Positions 12,101 to 24,100 of a DNA stretch of 26,486 nucleotides are shown here, piece by piece. This DNA is from Kipferlia bialata. Its lineage: Eukaryota; Fornicata. The first letter of the stretch is position 1; each line of letters starts with the position of its first letter. The translations under genes and the position numbers were made by a program. The DNA lies in the NCBI GenBank assembly GCA_003568945.1, contig BDIP01000026.1:16361-42846 (forward strand), in the 5' to 3' direction. Below the pieces are notes generated by a model. That model was not told the DNA's origin. It saw nothing but the letters and a program-made list of their open reading frames with translations, and made no database searches.

Positions 12101-15100
12101 TTTTGGAGAGAGAGGCTGTTGTCGGAGGGGAGGCCTTCACTGTCACTGCCATCCTACGCGATGGGTACGGGAATGATGTCATTGAGACCACTGTAGCAGT
12201 TGGTGTTGCAGAGGATGCTGATGGATATACCCCATCTGGTGCTCCTTACCCAATGGTGTACACAGATGGTCGGTTCCAGGCTGATATTGGATCCATGCAA
12301 TTCACATTAGCAGGACAGTACTCTATCTACCTTGTGGTGCTAGGCCAGACTCTGCCTGGTACTACTCTCAATCTTGATATCGTACCTGGAGATGTGAGTG
12401 CCGCCACTACTACTCTTGAGAGTATTGTCCACCACGTGGCCTGCACACCTACCACACTATCGGCTACAGTCCAAGATGTGTTTGGAAACGTGATTGATGA
12501 CTGTTCATCAGTTGTCGTTAGTGTCACATCCTCACCCGATCCTGACACTGCGTTACCGTCATACACTCTCACCCACTCTAGTGGTGGTGTGTACACATAC
12601 ACTGTGTCGGACCACACTCACTTTGGAGTGGTAGGCACCTACTCCCTATCACTTAGTGTTGATGGTACTCTTGGTGTTGTTAATGCCATACTGAGTACCA
12701 TTGTGAGTACCTATGCATCGGACTTCAGCACAGTGTCAGTCAGCAGTGGTATCCTGAACCCTGCAGATCCCATTCCGGTATCTGCCGCCATCGCTGATAC
12801 ATGTGGTAACATGCTATCCTCTGGCTATACTCTCAGTGTCAATGTGTACGACAGCGCGGGGTCTTTGGCTACTACTGCAGAGCTCTATAACGATGGCGAC
12901 TCCTACGTCCCGGTGGAGGATATGTATCTCACTTCATCAGGTTCTTACAGGATGTACCTAGTTGTTGACGGTAGTGAGGACACCTCCATCAGTGCCAGCT
13001 GCATAGTGGGTAGTGGCACTACCTCCGGAGACAACTGCGCCATCCAGTCGGACTCACTCTCTGCACACGTAGCTGGGTCGCCTCTGTCTCTCTCGGCTAC
13101 ACTGTTAGACGAGTTTGATAATCCCTTGATCACTGGAGGAGCCTGTGTCGCAGTCACGTCATATCCGTCAGGTTTCTCCGGGCCATTGTCACTTGACCTG
13201 GAGTACAGTGGAGATGGGTCACTCTATGAGAGTGCTCTATCGTCCACTGACATCGGTTCGGCCATTTGTGTTGCTGGTGACTATACCCTAGTGTTAGAGA
13301 TTGATGGGACACAGCTACCCTTATCAACTGTCACTCTGACAGTGATACACAGTGTTGCGGCAGCAACAGCCGACGGTAACCTCACCTATATTGAGAGCTA
13401 TGGGTCCTTTGTGGCTGGGGTAGCAGACACACTATCGGTTGTGGTAAGGGACATGTATGGTAACAGTGTCGTATCAGATGACGTGGCTATTCAGGTCACA
13501 GGACCTACTGGTACATCGTACACCAGTCCCGGTACATATGACGCCGATTCAGATACCTACACGGTACCCACTGTACCGTCGTACATGCGCTCTGTCGGTA
13601 CCTATTCAGCAGTCGTGATGGTGAACGAGGTTGTATTGACTGAGACATCGACTGACCTCACCGTCGTTGCAGGCACCGCATACGGCAATGGCTCCAGTGA
13701 CTTTAGCTACATACCCTCCTACACACACCCTGTACTGGAGGTACTAAACCTCGGTGCTACAGTACTTGACAGATACGCCAACCCTATCACCAACGCCTCT
13801 GTCACTGTCGGTGTGACTGAGTATCCTGAGGGGTATGAGGGCGCTGTTGTCTTGCCTCTCTCCCATGTTGCTGGTGGTGAATACACTGGCACTGCACCTG
13901 CTTCTGACTTTGCTACAGTGGGAGAGTACACTATCACCCTTTCTGTCAATGGGGTAGTGGTTGGTACTGCTGAGGTCCATGTACACGCAACTGCAGTCCT
14001 TGGACTAACTGCGTTCTACACAGACAGCCTTCTGGCTACTGTTGGATGCAGTCAGCTCGAGGTCACCCCACAGTATGCAGTGGGATCTGGTGCATGTGCA
14101 GGAGGTCTAAGCATATACCAGAACGGCACAGTAGTTAGTACTGCTGAGTGTGTGGACAGATCGTACACGGTTGATGTTTGTGCTCCGACTGACTCCACAT
14201 ACTCTGTGGTTACTGCGCAGCTCTCAGACGATACCGTCATGTCCCTAATCTACACTGTTGCTGAGACAAGCACGTCATGTAGCTGTGGAGATCATGGAGA
14301 GTGTCTCTCCTACTCGGACGATGCATCCCAGTGCGAGTGCCACCCAGGTATGTCAGTCTCTGATTCTACACGATACATACTAATCTACACGCTATATGGA
14401 TGCTTCTTGCTGACACCTAGGTTGGGATGGACGTGAGTGCAGTATCCCAGACACCGAGTCCCAATTTGGATTCCCCCTCACTCCTACTGTGATGTCACTT
14501 GATAGAGAGGATCCTCTTCTCCTAGAGGCCATACAGATATCGTCTCTCCTACCGATAGTTCCTAACCCTGTCTATGATGAGGCTACAGTTACAAGGACCT
14601 GGTCTGGAGATCTACTCGAGGAAGTCCGATGGGATATGGCAACCATATCTGTCCCAGACTCTGCAACTATAGTAGTGTCTGACATGCCTGATGATGTGAA
14701 TGACCATGTGCGGTACTCGGGTTCTGGCACCACCATCTCCGTCCAAGCATCCCATGGCTACCTGCCATACGCTCTCAGATACGTCAGCTTCACTGTGCCA
14801 ACTATAGAGCCTGCTGATGCTCCAATGACTCTGGCACTGAGCATCACTCTGTCCACAGCCTACCAGCAGTTCACCACCTACGACACTGATCCCGATATCC
14901 CAATCTACTTCACTACTGTCGGGTACCGGTCCAAGTATATCATAGTCACCCATACTGCCCCTCTGGATATGGGCAGTACGGTTGTATATGCACCTGGTAC
15001 ACTCTGGGTGGAGTCACCTGGGGTGGTCAACGTGTTCCTCTTTGACTCTTACGGAGTGGCTGTCACAGAGCCCATCACGGGAGATGTCACCATTGACGTT

Positions 15101-18100
15101 GGCAGTGAGTGCCAGGTAGAGAGTGCAGTCTTCTCGCAGGTGGATGGTAACCACTACACGATCATTGTGACACCCGGGCATGTGTGTTCTGATGCGGTAT
15201 TGGGTCTCAGTGTAGATGGTATCCAGATTGCTTCCACAGTGCTCTCAGTCACCAGCAGAGAGTACGATAGTGCTCTGATATCCGCTGGCCCCTTAGCTGT
15301 GTTTGCGGATGAGTCTATAGCTGTGTCTGCTACTCTGTTGGACTCAGTGGGTGACCCTATATTCCCAGACTCTGCTGTTGTTGTAGCCTGTCTGGGCTCT
15401 GACACCGAGTACTGTGTGGCCCCAGAAGCAGGTGATAGTAACTACAGCGCTGAGATATGGGTGAAGGATGCCTCTCTTAGTTGTGTATGGGGTGCAGTGG
15501 TGGCAGAGCCCCTTACAGTGAGTGTGAATGGGAAGGTTGAGTACACCTCTTATGTAACTGTGCTCCAGCCCCCTCTACCTAGTGAGTCCGACCTAGTCTG
15601 TGATGGGGATGGAGAGAGGGCCTTCTACCAGCATCTGTACACACTCACTGATGGTGTACGTACCCCAGTTCAGCTCGATGCCTGCATTGCCACCTCAGTC
15701 GGTGGTATCACACGTCCAGTCACTGACTTTGTCCTGTCGAGTGAGGGCAGTCTCTATCCTACACGGTTTGCAACTGGGTTGGATACGAGCTCTGACATCT
15801 CCTCGGTGACACTGTCGTGTGAGGGGACTCTGTCCCTCGAAGCTAGAGAGGACACAGTGACTGTTGAGCAAGACACTACCCACACCATAACTCTCACTGG
15901 TCCTGCAGGGGATGTCCAGTCTCTGAGTTACGCGGTTGCGTACACACCCTCGGGAGAGGTGTCGTCCGATATTATATCTGTCTCTTACAGCAATGGCAGT
16001 GCCGTAGATATTGATATCACAGTTGTCCCCCAGGCACCCGCTGTTGACTCCTCACACTCCATGCTAGAGGTACCTGAGAGTGTTCAGAGTGGTTCACCGT
16101 TCGATGTCACTCTATCCCTCTTGTCACAGGATGGTATTCTGATTGGCATGCCGTCCTGGTATATTGTCGCTATACAAGCAGCTGGGGTTCCTATGGAGGT
16201 GACGTACAGCTCTGAGAATGCTGTGTACACGACCACACTGACACTCACTGACGCCGTGTCTACTATCATTACCGCAGAGATATGTAGTGTACTTGACCCC
16301 AGCTCTGAGTGCGTGGTACTCACAGAGACTGTTACTGTAGAGTCTGGGTCCCCCTCTCCAGACACATCTCTTGTCTGGCTGAGTACATATGAGGCTGGTC
16401 CTTCAGAGGATATTACAGTGTATGTGCAGCTACGAGACGAGTTCCACAACAACCTCCAGATTGTGGTGGACGTGAGAGTGACCTCACCAGAAACTGTTAG
16501 CTTGTCACTGAACGAGTCTGGTGTCTATGAGGCCGCTATCACATCCACAAGTACTGAGGGAGTGACAGTGCCTGTTACTGTTGAGATTGAGGGTGTGGCT
16601 CTCTCTCCAGTGTACTTTAGAGTGTTTGAACTGGCAGACACCTGTGGCACCCAGTGCAATAGTGGTATATGTGTGCTAGAGTCTGGTGAGACTGTATGCA
16701 TGTGTCCAGCACAGTACTTTGACCCATACTGCCGCTATGAGTTCTCTGGTGCCTCCTTAGGCATCAGTAACCTACTTGGATCCGAGGTCGTCCTGGCCTC
16801 TGATGCAGTGTTACATCCATTCCTGGATCTCCCAATTACACTATCAGTGTCTGTTGATACGCTAGCGTCTGAGCTGACCACCGTTGTGGTGTCGTCAGCC
16901 TATGATGCCAGTGTGTCAATAGCAGATCCCACTCCAGGGCTCGTATCAGCTGTTGAGACCTCAGATGGTCTGTCCGTATCTGCCGAGTTACGCGATATAG
17001 CATATGTGGCCGTTGCTCTTGAGTACACTGCCCCCCGTGTATTCCAGGACATATATGATGTCGTTGACCTGTCTCTACTCGATGCATCAGGGACCGTTCT
17101 CGACTATGCCCGTGTGATTGTACATGTCACTCCCAGTGTTGCTGAGAGCCTTAGTGGCTACACGATGGATCTTCCTGACATATCTGCAGGAGAGACTCTA
17201 TCTGGCACTGTGTCAGTCCTGGACGAGAACGGACTCGGCTCTTATAGTGACTCAATCTCTGTGTCCTGTATCCACAGTGCTGCACCTGCCACTATCATTC
17301 CACTACTGTGTGCCTTCGCTGATGATACTGCTAGCTACATGATAACTGGGGACGTCATGACTGAGACTGGAGATGTCCAGTGTACTCTGGTTGTTGATGA
17401 GTCTATACTGGGATCTGAGCAGTTGGAGGTAGCACCTGGTTCATCATATAGCATCGAGATGGAACCAGTTGCACTTGTAACACTTGGGACTACGGTATCT
17501 ATCTCCGCATATGTACTTGACGTGTACGGTAACGTGATACCAGCCGATGATGACATGGAACTCACCCTGGATGGAGATACAGAGTTCGAGTATAGTACCA
17601 CAACAGCCGGGGACGTGTACACCCTGTCACTCACTGTCACCGCACACCCCACCACTGCCGTAAAGTACAGTCCCCTAACCCTCACACTCTCTCTCCCAGA
17701 CTCTGAGGTTACGACATCAAGCTATCTCATAGTATATGATCTCGCTGACGAGAGTGTATGGAACACATGTTCGGGTGATGTAGTTGGTAGAGTGTCACCC
17801 GATGGCACTACTAATGTATGTGTGGGAACCACAGTTGGATTGTTCGACTTCCCAATTGTTTGTGACCAGTTCCCAGAGTCTCGGGTGCTGATGCCCAACC
17901 AGCAGGTGTACCCTACTAGGAGCACTGCTCTATGGTTGGACGACGGATACGACGCTGCTACAGAGGTGGTACTCTCTCTCAGCGCTTTCATGGGTTCCTT
18001 CACCCTTCACTCAGATTCAAGTGACAGTGTTGCTGTGGATACTGGATCCTCAAGAATCACCCTAACAGGACCCGCGTCCACAGTACTGGAGTTGGCCCAT

Positions 18101-21100
18101 AATATTGTCTTCACACCACTTACCACATCCTCCTACCCCTCCTTCGACACTATCTCCCTCTCTCTCGGATACCCAGAGGGTGGTGTCGTGTGGTCATTGT
18201 CGAGCAGCTATGCCACGCGTCTCTATGGTGATGTCACTGTCTCTGGTGCTGCTTCTATACTGCAGCCGTTGGTAGTGGCTAGCAACGTCTGCACCACTGA
18301 CAACTCCTCTAGGGATCTATCTATCTCCATAGACCCTATGGAAGGAGTGGACAGTGTGCACATATGGGCAGCTGTCGTCGCTACAGGGGGTGCAGACGTG
18401 TCACTCTCTTTATCTGCAGCTCACAGCGTATATGAGTCTGATGGGTCTGCTGATGTCTCCCTTGTACTAGACTCAGATGGTGCCTCCGATATATCTGCCA
18501 GTATCGCGTACACTTTGCCTTGTGACACGGACCCTGTGGGTCAGGGTGCCACTGTGTATGTGTGTGCATGTGATGAGAGTGCACTGTCTACAGACGCCCC
18601 TGTCGCCGTAGGACCCGATACCCTATACGGGTACACTCTCTTCACTACCCAGGACTATACCACTATGGAGGCAACCTATGGTACCTACCTCTTCTGCACC
18701 GAAGTAGAGGTAGAGTTTGGACAGTATCCCCGTCTGTCTGGACTCTTATCCTTAGAGACTAAGCAAGGGTCTCCAAGTCTGCTCACCGGAGCCACCATAA
18801 CCCATATCCCTCGCTATGAGAGCATTGAGAGTAACATAGTCGATGTCACTGTATATGCTAACCAGGGAGCATTCAGAGAGGGTGAGGCCGGAGAGTTGGT
18901 GTTTGAGATTGACCTGTCGGGTACTGTATCAGAGCTATCAACCCTCTTTGACAGTCTGTACTATGTGCCTGAGGATGGCTACTCTGGAGAGGATAGTATC
19001 CATGTCCACGTAGCAGACACAGCCTTAGGGTCTAGCACTGACTCTACCATCAGTGTCACTGTTTTACGGTCTCCACAACCACCGACTCTAGAGACCTATG
19101 ATACTCTCTACATTCCAGTTGATAGTGCCTTCTACCTACTGCCTGTCCTTGCATCAGTCGAGGATGATAGTGAGTTTGAAGTCTCGGTCACGGTTCCCAA
19201 CTATGTCCAGACCTCAGAGGCATTTGCGGGTGGCGACGTGACTTCCAGTGTTGTCAGTAGCCTGGGTATCGCTGTTACTGTCGGTGCTGATTATACCCCT
19301 AACACAACGATGACACCCACCAACACGGAGTATGTACTTCGTGGTGACCTCGCCTCTGTCACTGGATTCATGGAGTCCTTCCTTGTCACAGTGTATACAG
19401 CTGTCATAACTGTCACAGACGATGACCTCGTAGATGCAGATATCAGGATAGACGTGCATGTCTCTGATATCACCAACGATATGGATGTGGAGGCCACAGT
19501 TGCTGTCAAGCTATCATCGAGTAGCGTCAACGACATTGCTGTGTTTAGCTCAGACTTCAGCCACTTCACTCTTACACGGTCCGGGTTCAGCCTCCAGAGC
19601 GCTGGACAGCTCCCATGTTCTGACCTGTTTGTGGATGCTGAGACAACGCTTGGCTCCACAGCTATATGTATGGGCACCTCATCTACCGTCTCTAGCCAGG
19701 TGTCAGGTGCTGAGATCACAGTGGTATTTGGAGTCAATTCCACTCCTCGCTTCTCATACACGCTGAGTGACTCTCTGCCCGTTGCTGCTCAGTCAGCTGA
19801 GTATGGCTCTGTACCTGTGTACGGAACACTCTTACAGGGCGAGACTATAATCGTCTCTCCACCTCTATCCTACACGGATATCGATGCCCATATCTATGGC
19901 CCCACTACCGTAGTTTCTGGGGATGTCACCTACAATGGCGAGACCTCCCACTCTACTAGTAGAGTGACCATATACTATGAGTGGAGCATCAGCAACACAG
20001 ACAACCCGATGCTCTCACCCAACACTGAGGGTCTGACACTGGATGGTCCAACTCTCTCCTTCGACATCCTATCTGTACTCAGAGCTGGATACTCCTACAC
20101 GCTCACCCTGCGTGTTACCAACTACCTCGACCAGGTTGCAGAGACCTCAGTGAGTGTTGACGTGCGTGACAATGTGCCTCCCATCCTACATATGGAGGCT
20201 GGTAACAACGTGGTCGTGTCAGATAGCTCTAGGTTACTGAGAGTGACAGTGACACACAGTGAGTATGCCATAGTCAGTGGATTGGACTATACATGGGGAT
20301 GTGCCGGACCTGACTGTACAGCGATACAGGCAGCCTTCGCCAACAAGCCCTACCTCACCCTCCCTGTTCTCACAGAGGGCAGTGTTCACACGATATCAGT
20401 CTCTGCCGAGTACAGTGGGTCCCCAGAGAGTGGGGCAGGTTCAGCCTACACGACTGTGACAAGACCCTACTCGTCTCCAGTGGCGTGTATAGAGACATCA
20501 TCCTCTGCCGTGTCTATCGGCTCCACTTTTACTGTATCTGCTGAGTGCTCTCAGTATGCAGACGGGTATGAGTGGATGGTGCCAGAAGCATTCACACTCA
20601 CTTCCGGCACCATTTGGAACCAGAGTCTCTCTCTTCTTGTCAATGACTCTGACTTGGATGAGTTCTCTACAACTGTGACCCTGATTGCATGGCGTATAGT
20701 CGATGGTGAGACCCTCTACTCAAGCGACGCCATGGAGATTACAGTCTTCCAAGATGTGGTACCCACCGTCTCTGTGGCTCTTGTCTCAACCTACGCGATT
20801 GTCTCTGACGTGATTGCAATGCAGGGGACAGTGTCTGCCGAGGACGGGTATGAGTGTGAGTGGAGTCAGACTGGAGGAGAGGACCTGGACTTCGATAACC
20901 GCCGTACTTTCCTATCCGAGACCACCCGTGGTCTTACCCTGTGCCTATCGCCAGGTGTCCTCCTACCCGTCAGTGAGTATGCCTTCACACTCACATGTAC
21001 AGACACAACGGGCACTGCGTCATCTACTGTCACATTCACAACACACTGTGGTCCTAGCTCCGGACAGATTACGCTGTCCACTCTCAGTCTCTACACAGAT

Positions 21101-24100
21101 GAGTACCTGTATATCACAGCCTCAGACTGGGTAGTTAGCAGCGGGTTTGGCCCACTTTCCTACACGTTTACTGCTCGGTTTGTCGAAGATGACGTCGTTG
21201 GAGAGTACTACAGTATCCGCACAGCGAGTAACACACCGACTTACTCTGTGACCAACCTGCCAAGTGGCACATTACAAATGGGTGTGACTGTGACAGATAG
21301 TGTAGGTGGCAAGACCCACTTCGACTACCCGGACTATGTCACCGTGACAAGTCGGGAGGATGCCACAATCGAGACGTATCTGGATGGTGCTAGGGCCTCT
21401 ATTGAGGTGTCGGGGCACACTGGGGATATCCAGGAGGCCGTGACAACAATCGGTCTTGCCTCCTACCAAGTGTTCCTGTCTGGGTCTGAGGATACCCAGG
21501 CACACCAGAACGCTCTCATTGGGGCGTTGGTCTCCTTGGACAGAGATGATCTGCTGGTATGTCTGTGCCTATTTCCTCACGCTTTCCTTTAAGTAACTAT
21601 GTTACTGTCTCATGTCTCATTTACGCCTGTCATTAACATTCAGCTCATTGACGATGTCCAGACAAGCACTGCTGGCACCCTTTACTTAGCCACCCAAGGT
21701 TCCACCATGGATGACCTGGCTACTCTCTCAGAGGTCGGAGAGCTACTCACCCACCTCTCCACCAGTGCCACTGCTCCAGTGTCATCACCACAGTACCTCT
21801 CTAGTGTACTATCAGCAGCAGACAACGTGTTCTCAGTGGCAATGGGCGGGACACCTGCCACTCTCTCCGATACCGACACTGAGACGGATATCGACTCCGA
21901 TCTTGCAGTCCCAGTAGCAGAGAGTGTGTTCACCAGTGTCAGTAGCCTGGCCAAGAATCTGTCGAGTACTATGTATGCAGGTGTGTATCTCCTTCTCAAT
22001 ACTGATATCTCACTCTCGCGTAGCTAACCTTAGGACAGAAGGCACATCAGGAGCGTGGCTCTAGTGTGTCTTTCCTCGCCAAGAAGTTTGCTGAGGATGG
22101 CAACTCTCACTCAATTGGCAGTAGCAAGGATGGGGGTACAGAGTACACTCTTCCCAGTGGAATTTCAGATTCCTTGGGTGTTAGTGGGGATCTTGGCGTA
22201 GCTGTGGTGGAGATGGAGCAGCCCTACCTCTCTGGCAACTCCACAACGTTCTACTCCGGCATGACGTCTATAGTTCTACTCGATGATGCTGAGGAGGTTG
22301 AGGTTAACGACCTGGACACCCCTGTGACCATCAAGATACCCCTTACATCCCTGCCTGATTTGGAAGAGTGCACCAACCTCAATGCTACACTGTTAGTCAA
22401 GGCCTGGGATGGAGAGGCCTGGAGTGAGACGGGTATCACCACAATGGAGTGGGATGGAGTGTCAGAGTACCTGACTGCCGAGACTGTCCACTTCACTAGC
22501 TTCACTGCGTTCTTCCACCAGTACGGCATCCACGTCAACGTCATCGACCCGGGTATGACGATGAATACTACACGACACATTACTAATGTAATTGTCAACT
22601 TACCCCAGATGATATACCAGAGCTGTTGCAGACTGTTGAGAACAATTACATGCCACTCATGATACTTGGCGGCTGTCTCAGTATGTACATTGGACTCATG
22701 ATTGCCATACACCTCGGCAGTACACAGGTAAGTACACTTAGTAGAAGAAATGAGAACAGATTTTCCATTCAGGTGCAAGTGATTGGTATCAGTAAGCCAA
22801 CTCTCATTCCCAGGATAAGGTCAACAACTGGTTCTCTTACGCTGTGACCGGACCATTGGGGCACTTAATCTTCAAGACTAGGAAGGAGAAGGATACATCG
22901 GCTCCAAATGGAGGTATCATGTAATATCTATTGGGTCTCAAATAATTATACAACGGTGTCTAACTACAGAACCTGCCAACATCTTCAATGGCACCTTCCA
23001 GGATGACGAGTGGGAACTGCAACCGAGGGAAGCGAGGGTGAAGCCTAGCCTCAAGGTGAGATTCAGATTCAGTATCCGTGCTCATATGCCTACCTGTATC
23101 AATACCCCTATTTAACTGATAACCCAGGTCAGAGAAGTCTCGATGCAGACCCCTAGGACTCCGCTGGAGGAGAACTCACCAGGTACACACACTGCTACAA
23201 GGACACTGAATGTATACTTGACATCGATACCCATCATCTTTTGAGATCTATGCTGACCCCTAAAGGCATGGTTGAGTTCTCTCTGTCCGAGTCTGAGAGT
23301 GAGGGTAGCCTCAGGGCCAACACCCCAGAGGACGATGTTGACCATCGCCACGATGCCCTGCCTGCACAGGATACGGACAGGACCACATTCTTCGCCAGTC
23401 CTTGTCTTAGGTAGTATAGTGCCCACACTATACTCCTACACCACGTACAAATTTACCTAATGGGTACTACATACTAGCACTAATATATGAATCATCAATA
23501 TATGTATGTGTGTGTAAGTATATACTCATACATACTAACCCCCCAGGACTAGTAGCACAGAGTCTGATGACGCTGTCACCCCTACTGCTAAGGAGGCAAA
23601 GCAGCCTGAGAGCGAGCCACAAGGACCCATCGATATCAACATTGTGTCACAGTCATTCAGTGTCAGGTGTAGGTTTCTGATCCATGGACATCTCTATTCT
23701 AACCTTGCATGTCGCTTCTCATGTAATACTGCTGGATTTTATTTGAATTCTGTGCTGTGTTGTCTCACTATCAGGTTCAATGAGCTACCCGATGGTCAGC
23801 GTGCCCATGACCCCAACGCACTGGACCTGGCAGAGATACACACACAGAGAGACATTATGCAGAAGGTACATTAATAATATATGTATATATATATACATAT
23901 GTGTGTGTGTGTGTGTGTGAATATTTATATATAATAGGAACGCGATTCCACCACACTCACTAACCCGAAGGTCCAGATGATCCAGGATGGAGAGACCCTC
24001 TCCACAACTACTCTATTTGGGAGGCGTCTCTTCACTAACCTACTGGAGAAGCACGAATTGGTGTCCATGATGTATGCAAAGTCATGCAAGGGTGAGTATA

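Larger units (their letters stand above)
22814..24091 (+). other. Acidic, Ser/Thr-rich cytoplasmic loop (no PLAT seen)
   Basis: Exons 28-34 (residues 6140-6389). Composition is low in hydrophobics: MVEFSLSESESEGSLRAN, TSSTESDDAVTP, KQPESEPQGP. In polycystin-1 and relatives this loop holds a PLAT/LH2 beta-sandwich; none of its usual strands or its W/G motifs can be seen. The last third (FGRRLFTNLLEKHELVSMMY) is the conserved pre-TM2 helix of the family. Possible phospho-regulatory loop (inference). Confidence 0.6.

Noticed and set aside
14489-14491. ATG at 14489 as the start of a second giant gene
   Set aside because: The bases from 14421 restore the end of EGF domain 1 (W-D-G-R-E-C), so the exon begins earlier and the two long ORFs are one gene.
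6280-21505. Many minus-strand and off-frame ORFs of 60-156 codons within the giant exons
   Set aside because: They mirror the repeated coding strand; their lengths and repeating composition follow the plus-strand repeat and they have no domain logic.
22773-22791. A 19-nt micro-exon between exons 27 and 28
   Set aside because: It has an AG before and a GTAAGC after, but its inclusion would break the frame into exon 28.
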